A stretch of 64,000 bases of DNA from CAVUOA01 sp963742955 (GTDB lineage: Bacteria; Bacteroidota; Ignavibacteria; Tepidaquicellales; OLB5), in the NCBI GenBank assembly GCA_963742955.1, contig CAVUOA010000009.1, positions 1,054,001 to 1,118,000 of the forward strand, written 5' to 3'. Every line of letters begins with the position of its first letter. Within the stretch, counting starts at the first letter, position 1. The translations under genes and the position numbers were made by a program. The notes below the pieces were generated by a model that was not told where the DNA came from, made no database searches, and worked only from the letters and a program-made list of their open reading frames with translations. This document shows, piece by piece, positions 54,373-62,167 of the stretch.

Positions 54373-54726
54373 ATGGCGATGCGGCTTAGAGGCAAACCGA
54401 AACTGCGTCATCCGGCGAAGCGCCCCGGCGGCTCGGGCCCGAGCATCGATGAGATCATCCGGGAAGCCCGGCAAAAAAAGTCGGCCGACGGCGACTACCG
54501 CGAGCGTTCGCTTCGGATCCACGGACTCATCTGCGCCAAGTGCGGCCGGGAGTTCGACCATACGAACCGGCACCTGCTCACGGTTCATCACAAGGACGGC
54601 AACCACCACAACAACCCGGCCGACGGCTCCAACTGGGAGAACCTCTGCGCGTATTGCCACGACGATGAGCACAGCCGCGGGGTTCTGGCGGACTATTTGA
54701 GCGGCAGCCCAGGCGGGCAGAAATAA
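54373..54726 (+). CDS. HNH nuclease family protein (YajD-like)
   Basis: 117 residues from ATG 54373, with AAGGAGAGG upstream. A zinc-binding pair ICAKCGREF and CAYCHDDEH brackets the HNH core HLLTVHHKDGNHHNNPADGSNWENL. This is the YajD type of stand-alone HNH protein, chromosomal and not tied to a phage here. A basic amino terminus (RLRGKPKLRHPAKRP) may bind nucleic acid. Its role is unknown. Confidence 0.87.
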   Translation: MAMRLRGKPKLRHPAKRPGGSGPSIDEIIREARQKKSADGDYRERSLRIHGLICAKCGREFDHTNRHLLTVHHKDGNHHNNPADGSNWENLCAYCHDDEHSRGVLADYLSGSPGGQK

Positions 54727-54749
54727 AAATCGGTTCAGGCAGCGACACC

Positions 54750-55979
54750 ATGGCCCCCAGTTCTGATAAAACCGGTGCCCTCCGGGTCGTCGGGCTGATG
54801 TGCCTGGCCGAGGTGCTGAGCATGACGGGCTTCGCGGCCTACCCGGCGTTCCTGGCCCTGCTGCGGGATGCCTGGAGCATCAGCAACTCCGAGGCCGGGT
54901 TCATCGGAGGCGCATTTTTTGGTGGTTACATGCTCGCCGTGCCCATCCTCTCCAGCCTGACCGACCGCTTCGATGCCCGCCGGGTTTACATACTGTCCTG
55001 CGCGCTGTCCGGGATCAGTGCGGTCGGGTTCGCGTTTTTCGCCGGCGGGGTCGTCACCGCCGCCCTGCTCCAGGCCCTTGCCGGGGCGGGCCTGGCCGGC
55101 ACCTACATGCCCGGACTGAAGGCGCTGACCGATCGCGTGACCGGGCCGCGCCAGGGCCGCTTTATCGCGTTTTACACCTCCACCTTCGGCATCGGCACCA
55201 GCTTGTCGCTCCTGCTTGCCGGCTGGCTCGGGGGGGGGCTTTCCTGGCGCTGGGCGTTCGGCCTGCTCGCGGCCGGACCGGCCGCAGCGGCCCTGCTCGT
55301 TTTCTCCGGCCTGCGGCCGCTGCCGCCACTTGGCGCCGGCGTACGGCGGCCGGTCATGCTGCGGCTTGACGTCGTGCTGCGCGACCGCTCCGTGATGGGC
55401 TTTATCCTGGGCTACAGCGCGCACTGCTGGGAATTGTTCGGCATGCGGTCCTGGATGGTGGCTTTCATCGTTTTCGCTTACGGGTTGGCTCAGTCAAGCC
55501 AACCGTGGCTGAGCGCGACGGAGGCGGCGGCGATCATCAACCTGTTGGGGCAGCCGGCCAGCATCCTCGGCAACGAAGCTGCCGGCCGTTTCGGGCGGCG
55601 GCGCTACACCATTGCGGTCATGACGGCGTCGGGGTCGCTCGCGTGGCTGGCAGGCTTCACCGCCGGTTGGCCCTGGTGGGTGACAACCCTCTTGCTGGCG
55701 GTTTATTTTGTCTGCATCATGGGCGATTCCGCCGCCCTGACGGCCGGCCTCGTCGCCGCCGCACCGCCAAACCAGCGCGGGGCGGCCATGGCGGTGTATT
55801 CTTTCATGGGGTTCGGAGCGGGCTTCATCGCGCCGCTGGTCTTCGGCGGCGTGCTCGATGTCGCCGGCGGCAAGGCCGAGGTCACCGCCTGGGGGATCGC
55901 CTTCGGCAGCCTGGGCGTCGGCTGCCTCATAGCCTCGTTCGCAGCTCGTCTCCACCGCCGCTCACAGCGCGTGAAATAG
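54750..55979 (+). CDS. MFS transporter
   Basis: 409 residues with about twelve membrane spans. LAEVLSMTGFAAYPAFLALLRDAWSISNSEAGFIGGAFFGGYMLAVPILSSLTDRFDARRVYILSC carries the MFS loop 2-3 signature (GGYMLAVPILSSLTDRFDARRVY). The second half has ILGNEAAGRFGRRRYTI and GFGAGFIAPLVFGGVLDVAGG. It starts 23 bases after the HNH gene. The substrate is unknown; the overall pattern resembles the CynX/NimT-like group. Confidence 0.85.
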   Translation: MAPSSDKTGALRVVGLMCLAEVLSMTGFAAYPAFLALLRDAWSISNSEAGFIGGAFFGGYMLAVPILSSLTDRFDARRVYILSCALSGISAVGFAFFAGGVVTAALLQALAGAGLAGTYMPGLKALTDRVTGPRQGRFIAFYTSTFGIGTSLSLLLAGWLGGGLSWRWAFGLLAAGPAAAALLVFSGLRPLPPLGAGVRRPVMLRLDVVLRDRSVMGFILGYSAHCWELFGMRSWMVAFIVFAYGLAQSSQPWLSATEAAAIINLLGQPASILGNEAAGRFGRRRYTIAVMTASGSLAWLAGFTAGWPWWVTTLLLAVYFVCIMGDSAALTAGLVAAAPPNQRGAAMAVYSFMGFGAGFIAPLVFGGVLDVAGGKAEVTAWGIAFGSLGVGCLIASFAARLHRRSQRVK

Positions 55980-56065
55980 AATATTCTTCATTATCGGAGG
56001 CGGAGGGGGATTCCTCGGCGTTGGCCTCATTCTGTTGGACCACCTTGTCCATCTCGGAGACCGCC

Positions 56066-57259
56066 TTATTTCAGGTGCAGCAGGGTGACTTCGGGTGGGG
56101 CGTTCAGCCGTACCGGCGTGAACGTGGTGCCGATGCCGCGGCTGACGTACAGGTGTGAATCGTTGATCCGGTAGAGTCCCTCCGGATAGGGGGTGCGCAG
56201 GTGGGCGATGCTCAAGTCTCCGCCCGGCAGGCTCAATTTGATTTGCCCCCCGTGGTAGTGGCCGGACAGGGTCAGCGCGATCCCGTCGGCGGCAGCCTGG
56301 GGGAAGATCTCCGGGCGATGCGACAGGAGGATCGTCGGGATGCCGGGCGCGATCCCGCGCAGGGCGGCCGGCAGGTCCGGATCGCCGGAGCGCAGGTCGT
56401 CGATTCCGGCGACAGCGAAGGGGCCCTCCGGTGTCTGGATCACCCGGTGGCTGTTCTGCAGCAGCGGTATGCCATGGCGGCCGAAGACGGCTCGAACCTC
56501 TTCAAGATCCCCATACCAGTGCTCGTGATTGCCAAGCGTAGCAAAGCAACCGTAGCGGGCGTGGACCCGGGCCATTTCCTCCACGCAGGGCGGCAGGAAC
56601 AGCATCGAGTTGGAGATGTAATCGCCGGTGAGGACGAACACATCCGGTTGCAGCGCATTGGCCTGCTCGGCATAACGACGCATCTCTTCCCGGGACATGT
56701 AAATGCCGGAATGAATGTCGGTGAGCTGAACGACCCGTACCCGACGGCCGAAAGGCAGGCTAAGTTTTTCGACTCTGTAAGCTTTGGCTGCATAGGCGGC
56801 GCCGTAGCCGGAAATCAGAAAAGGCGCGGCGGCGAGCCCGCCTACCCCGGCTCTCAGAAATCGGCGGCGGCCGGGATCCACGCTCGCGGAGACTGCACGG
56901 CCCGTGAGGCCGTTGAAGAGCCGGACAACCAGCCGTCCCAGCCCGCCTGCAACTTGCACAATAAGCAGCAGCAGGGCGCAGAAGATCGACCCCAGGCTCC
57001 AGATGGCTGCCGGGTAGAAAAGGCCTACTTGGGCTGCCTCCGGCGGGTCCAGCCAGGGGATAGGCTTGAACATGATGCAGGCGTTTACGACAAAGAGCAG
57101 GCCGATGGCCGCGCCCACCAGGCGGATAGTCCATGCTTTGAAACGCTCGGAGCGCTGCGAGCTCCGAATCGCCCGGCGCGCGCGGAAAAAAAGGTACAGC
57201 TGAACAAGCACCGCAGGGACGAGAAGGGTCAACCGGAACGTTGTCATTCCGAACATCAT
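56066..57259 (-). CDS. Membrane-anchored metallophosphoesterase (YaeI/YkuE-like)
   Basis: 397 residues. Three to four membrane helices in the first 130 residues, then a twin-arginine-like RRRFLRAGVGGLAAAPFLISGYGAAYA, then the phosphoesterase domain from about 165: VVQLTDIHSGIYMS (D-x-H), LTGDYIS (GD), LGNHEHWYG (GNHE), LLSHRPE and LTLSGHYHGGQ (GHxH). All metal ligands are present. Relatives hydrolyse UDP-diacylglucosamine or other phosphodiesters at the membrane. Converges with the MFS gene. Confidence 0.87.
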   Translation of the reverse strand: MMFGMTTFRLTLLVPAVLVQLYLFFRARRAIRSSQRSERFKAWTIRLVGAAIGLLFVVNACIMFKPIPWLDPPEAAQVGLFYPAAIWSLGSIFCALLLLIVQVAGGLGRLVVRLFNGLTGRAVSASVDPGRRRFLRAGVGGLAAAPFLISGYGAAYAAKAYRVEKLSLPFGRRVRVVQLTDIHSGIYMSREEMRRYAEQANALQPDVFVLTGDYISNSMLFLPPCVEEMARVHARYGCFATLGNHEHWYGDLEEVRAVFGRHGIPLLQNSHRVIQTPEGPFAVAGIDDLRSGDPDLPAALRGIAPGIPTILLSHRPEIFPQAAADGIALTLSGHYHGGQIKLSLPGGDLSIAHLRTPYPEGLYRINDSHLYVSRGIGTTFTPVRLNAPPEVTLLHLK

Positions 57260-57307
57260 GGGCTTGTGGCCGCCTCCTTCGCTGGGGGTATCGCCACGCC
57301 GAACATT

Positions 57308-57432
57308 GATGGCTTCGTAGAAAACCCAATTTCGGCGTTGCGTTTCATCCCGCAGTCGCTGCGGCGTACTTTAAGTACGCCTCACTCCGCGGGAATCGCG
57401 CGCCTTGAACTTGGGCTTTTTACAAAGCCATC
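57308..57432. repeat. Palindromic repeat family A, copy 2
   Basis: 125 bases, GATGGCTTCGTAGAAAACCC ... GGGCTTTTTACAAAGCCATC, almost identical to the copy at 20220. The extra segment GTGATGACTTTTTACGAGTC follows in both. It lies upstream of the metallophosphoesterase and downstream of the small lipoprotein. Confidence 0.85.
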
Positions 57433-57511
57433 GATTGTGATGACTTTTTACGAGTCCATCAACGTTGCCTTGAAATATTTCAGAATCGGCATCATGGCAT
57501 TTTTAGAGAGG

Positions 57512-57829
57512 CTATTCGGCCTTTTTTTCCCATCCCAGTTCCAGCAGTCGTTGATAGGCGGATTGATCCCCGACATACCAGCACTGGCATCCCGCCACAT
57601 CAGCCCAGACATAGATCGGCTGATCCCCCGATTGAATTCGAACAACCCGGCGCTGCGGGAGCTGACCGACCTTTTCCATGACGGCCTGGGTGTAGCCGAG
57701 CTTGAGGGTGAAGCCGGAGAACACCAACAACTGCTGTTCGCTCAAGGGTGCGTCTTTTCCCGTGCCGGCGCATCCCATCACCACCAGCACAGCAGCGGCG
57801 GCAACCCATTGAACCCAATTGTATATCAT
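57512..57829 (-). CDS. Small lipoprotein of unknown function
   Basis: 105 residues from the Met at 57829. The short signal (MIYNWVQWVAAAAVLVVMGCAG) ends in a lipobox with the lipid-accepting cysteine at MGC. The remaining 85 residues contain LSEQQLLVFSGFTLKLGYTQAVMEKVGQLPQRRVVRIQSGDQPIYVWADVAGCQCWYVGDQSAYQRLLELGWEKK. The VWADVAGCQCWYVGDQSAYQRL stretch is a recognisable conserved element of small exported proteins of unknown role. Confidence 0.7.
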   Translation of the reverse strand: MIYNWVQWVAAAAVLVVMGCAGTGKDAPLSEQQLLVFSGFTLKLGYTQAVMEKVGQLPQRRVVRIQSGDQPIYVWADVAGCQCWYVGDQSAYQRLLELGWEKKAE

Positions 57830-57890
57830 CCTTTTCGTCAATTTCGAAAGCCTTCCCGCTGATGCGATGCGGCAATGGGTTTTCATTTAG

Positions 57891-58015
57891 TGATGACTTC
57901 GTAAAACCCAATCTCGGCGTTGCGCTTCAGCGCGTTGTCACTGCGGCGTACGATCAGCACGCCTCGTGACACGCGATGCGCGCGCCTTGAACGCGGGTTT
58001 TTTACAACGTCATCA
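57891..58015. repeat. Palindromic repeat family A, copy 3 (diverged)
   Basis: TGATGACTTCGTAAAACCC ... GGGTTTTTTACAACGTCATCA. 125 bases with the family core TCGGCGTTGCGCTTCA and CGCGCGCCTTGAA. The terminal arms have changed together (GATGAC/GTCATC instead of GATGGC/GCCATC). Confidence 0.8.
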
Positions 58016-58310
58016 CAAAGGGTAATTTTTTACAAGTTTATCTTTATTGATTTCCCAAAATTGGCATGCGAAGGTGAAATTCAAGTCGCAGCTCGACTTT
58101 TCCAGTTACGATCCGCTTGAGTGCCCCACTGAATCGTACTATAGATAAATTCATTACAGACTGCACGCTGCACTCGTGCCGGCACAGTCGTCGCCCCAAC
58201 CTTTGCGCCGGTCCATGCAGTCCAACCGCTGCACCCCGGGTCCCTCGGATTCCGGAAACCTGAAGCAGTTGCCTTGAACCGAGGGGGGATGGGCGTGGGG
58301 GGATTAGGAA
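58016..58310. other. Intergenic region upstream of the DSD1-type gene
   Basis: No gene, repeat partner or convincing promoter seen. The ribosome-binding site (TTAGGAA) of the next gene is at its end. Confidence 0.5.
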
Positions 58311-59429
58311 ATGAAACCCAAAGGCCGAAACAAATTCGAGTTGGACACACCCTGCCTGGTGCTGGACCTGGACCTGCTGGACGAGAACCTTCAGAAAATG
58401 CAGGCCTCGGTCGTCGCCTCCGGCAAGGCGCTGCGCCCGCACGCCAAGACTCACAAGTGCTCGCTTCTGGCCAAGATGCAGCTGGCCGCGGGCGCGGTCG
58501 GGATATGCGCGGCCAAGGTCTCGGAGGCCGAGGCCCTGGTGCAGGCCGGGATCCCCAATGTGCTGGTCACCGGACCGGTTGCGACTACTGAAAAGATCGC
58601 CCGGCTGGTCTCGCTTCTGCGCCCTGCACCCTTTCTGATGGCCGTTGTCGACCACCCCGCAAACATCGAACTGCTTGAGAAGCGGCTCGCCGGCGACGGG
58701 TTGACCCTGGATGTGCTGGTGGATCTGGACATCGGCCACGGTCGCACCGGGGTGGTTCCGGGCAAGGCCATGGAGCTGGCCGAACGGGTTCTCTCCAGCG
58801 ACCGCCTGCGGCTGAGGGGCATCCAGGCATACGCCGGCAACGTGCAGCACATCCCCCGCTACAGCGACCGCCGGGCGGCTTCGCTCAAGGGGCTGAAGCA
58901 GGCCGCGGCGGTCTTCCGCCAGCTGCAGCCCCGGGCGGAATCGTGCACCATCTTCAGCGCCTCCGGCACGGGCACCGCCAAGATCGATCTCGCGGTCCCG
59001 GAGTTGACGGAATTGCAGGCCGGGTCTTACGCCCTGATGGATGCCGAATACCTGGCGATCGAAGGCGCGGACGGCTCCGAACGTGCCGATTTCCAGCCGG
59101 CGCTGACCATGCTCACCACGGTGGTCAGCGTGGGCCACGGCCGGCAGGTGACGGTCGACGCCGGTCTGAAGGCGCTTTACAAGGACGGTGGCCACCCGCG
59201 GGTCCTGAACCCGGAGTTCCCCAGGCTGCAGTACGACTGGTTCGGCGATGAGTACGGAAAGCTCAGCGCCCGAAGTCGGGGAACCCTTTTGCCCGAACTC
59301 GGGACGGTCCTGGAGCTGGTGGTCTCGCACTGCGATCCCACCGTCAACCAGTTCGACCATTTTTTTGTGACACGGGGCGGCAAGGTGGTGGATGTCTGGT
59401 CGATCGATCTGCGCGGCAGGAGCCAGTGA
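58311..59429 (+). CDS. DSD1-family PLP-dependent enzyme (D-threonine aldolase/D-serine dehydratase-like)
   Basis: 372 residues. Alanine-racemase-fold enzyme with the amino-terminal ELDTPCLVLDLDLLDENL, the PLP lysine in LRPHAKTHK (Lys46), VDLDIGHGRTGV and FSASGTGTAKIDL (PLP phosphate site). The carboxy-terminal zinc-site pair in LVVSHCDPTVNQFDHFFV is typical of D-threonine aldolase and D-serine dehydratase. It cleaves or dehydrates a D-3-hydroxy amino acid. Thirty bases separate it from the aldo/keto reductase. With the D-aminoacylase at 14724 this is the second sign of D-amino-acid use. Confidence 0.87.
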   Translation: MKPKGRNKFELDTPCLVLDLDLLDENLQKMQASVVASGKALRPHAKTHKCSLLAKMQLAAGAVGICAAKVSEAEALVQAGIPNVLVTGPVATTEKIARLVSLLRPAPFLMAVVDHPANIELLEKRLAGDGLTLDVLVDLDIGHGRTGVVPGKAMELAERVLSSDRLRLRGIQAYAGNVQHIPRYSDRRAASLKGLKQAAAVFRQLQPRAESCTIFSASGTGTAKIDLAVPELTELQAGSYALMDAEYLAIEGADGSERADFQPALTMLTTVVSVGHGRQVTVDAGLKALYKDGGHPRVLNPEFPRLQYDWFGDEYGKLSARSRGTLLPELGTVLELVVSHCDPTVNQFDHFFVTRGGKVVDVWSIDLRGRSQ

Positions 59430-59459
59430 GCAAACCCTGAGCGGAAGGAGTGTGCGAGG

Positions 59460-60431
59460 ATGAAGTACGTCAATTTAGGGACCACCGGGCTCAAGGTTTC
59501 GGAGCTTTGCCTGGGAACCATGACGTTCGGCAGAGAAGCCGACCGCAAGGCGAGCGAGGCCATTTACCGCCGCTGCCGCGAGGCCGGCATCAACTTTTTC
59601 GACTGCGCCAATGTTTACTCCAGCGGGGAGGCGGAGCGCATCCTGGGCGAAATCATCCCCGAGGAGCGCGACCGGCTGATCGTCACCACCAAGGTCGGCG
59701 GGGCGATGGGCGAGGGCCCCAACCAGGAAGGACTGTCCCGGCGGCATCTCATCCAGCAGTGTGAGCAGAGCCTGCGGCGGCTCAACACGGGTTGGATCGA
59801 CGTGTACTTCGCCCACCGGTTCGACACGCTCGTCCCCGTCGAGGAGACCCTGCGCGCCTTTGACACGCTGATCCAGCAGGGCAAGGTGCGGTATCTGGGC
59901 GTCAGCAACTGGGCCGCCTGGCAGATCGCCAAGGCCCTCGGCACCAGCGCCCTCTACGGACTGAGCGCCATCCGGGTCATGCAGCCCATGTACAACCTGG
60001 TCAAACGCCAGGCCGAGGTCGAGCTCTTGCCACTGGCGCTCGACGCGGGCATGGGTGTGATGGCCTACAACCCCTTGGGCGGGGGCTTGCTGACCGGCAA
60101 ATACGGCCGCACGCCAACGGACGGCTCGGGCCGGCTTTCCGAGATCGCGATGTACACCCGGCGCTACGCAGCCGCCTGGATGCACGAGGCGGCTCAAAAG
60201 CTGAAAGTCGTCGCGGACGAGGTCGGGATGTCACCGGTGAGCCTGGCCATCGCCTGGGCGGCGCGCCACCCGGCGGTGAGCTGCCCCATCATCGGCGCCC
60301 GCAGTGTTGCGCAGATCGAGCCGGCACTGATCGCCCCCGAAATCCCGATGACCGACGAGCTTTACGAGCGCCTGTCGGCCCTGACGCCGGCGCCGCCGCC
60401 GGCGACCGATCGCACGGAAGACCGAAAATAG
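59460..60431 (+). CDS. Aldo/keto reductase
   Basis: 323 residues. All four catalytic residues are visible: Asp48 and Tyr53 (FFDCANVYSSGEAE), Lys78 (TTKVGG) and His119 (VYFAHRFD). The NADPH-binding end is present (VSCPIIGARSVAQIEPAL). It belongs to the AKR group similar to YghZ/Tas and the potassium-channel beta subunits, reducing aldehydes or ketones. AAGGAGTGTGCGAGG precedes the ATG. It probably forms an operon with the DSD1-type enzyme. Confidence 0.9.
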   Translation: MKYVNLGTTGLKVSELCLGTMTFGREADRKASEAIYRRCREAGINFFDCANVYSSGEAERILGEIIPEERDRLIVTTKVGGAMGEGPNQEGLSRRHLIQQCEQSLRRLNTGWIDVYFAHRFDTLVPVEETLRAFDTLIQQGKVRYLGVSNWAAWQIAKALGTSALYGLSAIRVMQPMYNLVKRQAEVELLPLALDAGMGVMAYNPLGGGLLTGKYGRTPTDGSGRLSEIAMYTRRYAAAWMHEAAQKLKVVADEVGMSPVSLAIAWAARHPAVSCPIIGARSVAQIEPALIAPEIPMTDELYERLSALTPAPPPATDRTEDRK

Positions 60432-60458
60432 GCGTTTGGGGATAGGGGTAGGTTTCGG

Positions 60459-61487
60459 TTAGCCGCAGGACTGCGGGATGAAGCGCAACGCCGAAATTGG
60501 GCTTTTTACAAAGCCATAGTTTGCGTTCACCACGTTCTGTGGTTTTCCCTCCAGAAAAGCCTTCACGTTTTCGGCCGTGGTGCGCATCAACCGCTGCCGG
60601 GCCTCGCGAGTGGCCCAGGCGATGTGGGGGGTGATCACGATCCGGCGGGCGGACAACAGCGGGTTGTCAGGCTGCACCGGTTCCGTCGACACCACGTCCA
60701 CCACCGCCGCCGCAATGCGCCCGGCGTTGAGTGCCCCGGCCAGGTCGTGCTCGTTTACGAGCGGGCCGCGGGCGGCGTTGATCAGCACGGCCGTCGGCTT
60801 CATGCGGTTCAAGAGGTTCGTGTCGACGAATTCGCGGTTTTCGGCCGTAAGCGGGCAGTGCAGGCTTACCACGTCACTTGCGGCGAAGAGCTGCTCGAGG
60901 GAGGCCCAGGCGAACGGCGCATAGCCCGGCGGGGTCTGCCGCACGGCGTCGCAGGCGAGGACCTGCATGCCGAAGGCATGGGCCAACTCTCCCACCCGGC
61001 GGCCGATGCGGCCGAAGCCCACGATTCCCATGGTCTTGCCGCGCAACTCGACCAGCGGCGTCTTCCAGAACGACCAGTCCGGCTGCGCACCCCATTCTCC
61101 GGCCTTCACCGCGTCGGCGTGGCCGGCGATGTTGTGCCAGACGTGCAGAAGGGCCGAAACCACATACTGGGCGACCGAGTCCGTCCCGTAGACCGGCACG
61201 TTCGACACCGGGACGCCGCGGCGGCCGGCAGCCTCGATGTCCACGCAGTCGTACCCCGTCGCAGACACGCTGATGAACCGCAACCGGGGAAGCTCCGCCA
61301 GGGCCTCCGCGCGGACGCGGGTCTTGTTGACGATGAGGATTTTTGCCTCGCGGCAGCGAGCCTTCAACTCTGCCGGCGCGGTCCGATCGTAAACGGTCAG
61401 GGCTCCCAGCGTTCCGATCGCATCCCAGGGATTGTCGCCCGGGTTGAGGGTGAACCCGTCGGTTGCGACTATGCGAGTGGGTGTCAT
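60459..61487 (-). CDS. D-2-hydroxyacid dehydrogenase, carboxy terminus formed by a repeat
   Basis: 342 residues. NAD-binding domain GKTMGIVGFGRIGRRVGELAHAFGMQVLACD, catalytic Arg in INAARGPLVNEHDLAGALNAG, Glu in VDVVSTEPVQPDNPLL and His in ITPHIAWATREARQRLM. It is similar to glycerate/hydroxypyruvate or phosphoglycerate-type dehydrogenases. The normal end of the fold is at FLEGKPQNVVNAN; the last 18 residues (YGFVKSPISALRFIPQSC and one more) are encoded by an inverted half copy of repeat family A, which also supplies the stop. The start at 61487 uses AGGATAG, a site duplicated by the neighbouring family B insertion. Confidence 0.88.
   Translation of the reverse strand: MTPTRIVATDGFTLNPGDNPWDAIGTLGALTVYDRTAPAELKARCREAKILIVNKTRVRAEALAELPRLRFISVSATGYDCVDIEAAGRRGVPVSNVPVYGTDSVAQYVVSALLHVWHNIAGHADAVKAGEWGAQPDWSFWKTPLVELRGKTMGIVGFGRIGRRVGELAHAFGMQVLACDAVRQTPPGYAPFAWASLEQLFAASDVVSLHCPLTAENREFVDTNLLNRMKPTAVLINAARGPLVNEHDLAGALNAGRIAAAVVDVVSTEPVQPDNPLLSARRIVITPHIAWATREARQRLMRTTAENVKAFLEGKPQNVVNANYGFVKSPISALRFIPQSCG
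60461..60519 (-). repeat. Palindromic repeat family A, truncated half copy
   Basis: Read on the minus strand: ATGGCTTTGTAAAAAGCCCA, the core TTTCGGCGTTGCGCTTCATC and CCGCAG. The right half is absent. It overlaps the 3' end of the D-2-hydroxyacid dehydrogenase and provides its last codons. Confidence 0.8.
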
Positions 61488-61498
61488 GGCTATCCTAG

Positions 61499-61637
61499 TC
61501 CATCCATTAACGGCGTCTTTCGGCCCATGCCGGCGTTCTCGCTCTTCGCAATCCTCGGCAAAGCCTCACTTTGCCTGCGGTTGCGAAATCGCTGCGGACT
61601 TGGCCTGAACCGAAATCCACCATTTCTGGATGGACAC
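61499..61637. mobile_element. MITE-like palindromic repeat family B, copy 4, with 8-bp target duplication
   Basis: About 139 bases, TCCATCC...GGATGGACAC. TATCCTAG flanks it on both sides (61491-61498 and 61638-61645). The central stem here is GGCAAAG/CTTTGCC where the other copies have GGCGTAG/CTACGCC, so both arms changed together. Removing the element and one duplicate leaves the two neighbouring minus-strand genes two bases apart. Confidence 0.88.
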
Positions 61638-62167
61638 TATCCTAGATCCGGTTCAATCTGCAGCGTGTCGTTGATGCGGTTGACCATGTTGGCCAGCGCG
61701 ACCACCATCACCAGTTCAACGATTTCATCGTCCGAGTAGTATTGGCCCAGCCAGGTTAGCACCGAGGCGTCGATGGCGGACGCCCCACGAGTCACCAGGT
61801 CGGCAAAGCGCACAGTGGCCCGCTCCTTGTCGTCGTAAGCCTCGCTGTGTTGGTAGAACCGGAGGTCTTCGATCTGCCGGTCCGTCACGCCGACCTGCTT
61901 CGCCGAAGCAGTGTGGGCGCGCAGTCAGTACTGGCAGACATTGATGCTGGCGGTTTTCAGATAGGCCAACTCCTTTAGCTTGCTCGGGAGCCGGCCTTTC
62001 AGCATGACCGCGTTGTAAAAGGGCACGAAGCGTTTCAACGCCGCCGGAAAGCGGGCCATGACGCCGAAGATATTGGGCATCTTGCCCATGGTGGCGTGCA
62101 TGCCTTCGAAAAGTTCGCGGACGCTGGCATCCGCCTGATCCTGCACGAGCGGTTTCGGCACTCCCAT
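61637..62167 (-). CDS. AhpD-like/carboxymuconolactone decarboxylase family protein, probable selenoprotein (in-frame TGA)
   Basis: 176 residues if TGA at 61927-61925 is read as selenocysteine (residue 81). Both sides are in the same frame: INVCQY before, LRAHTASAKQVGVTD after. The family active site is C-x-x-C-x-x-x-H; here it reads Cys78-Gln-Tyr-Sec81-Leu-Arg-Ala-His85, with Glu66 twelve residues before Cys78, matching the spacing of Glu118/Cys130/Cys133/His137 of mycobacterial AhpD. A strong hairpin follows the TGA. AAAGGAAACTGAT precedes the ATG. It would act as a thiol-dependent peroxidase or related redox enzyme. The alternatives, a split gene or a base error at one codon, cannot be excluded. 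Confidence 0.8.
61895..61911 (-). promoter_or_regulatory. Candidate bacterial SECIS hairpin
   Basis: A perfect 7-bp stem CUGCUUC / GAAGCAG encloses loop GGC. The stem begins 14 bases and the loop 21 bases after the UGA; two G residues open the loop. This fits the known bacterial rule (loop about 16-37 bases downstream, G among the first loop bases). It lies inside the coding region, as in other bacteria. Confidence 0.7.

Noticed and set aside
61637..62167. Two separate short genes on either side of the TGA
   Set aside because: The two halves are in one frame and together form one AhpD-like fold with the active site across the junction; the second half has no ribosome-binding site or convincing start.
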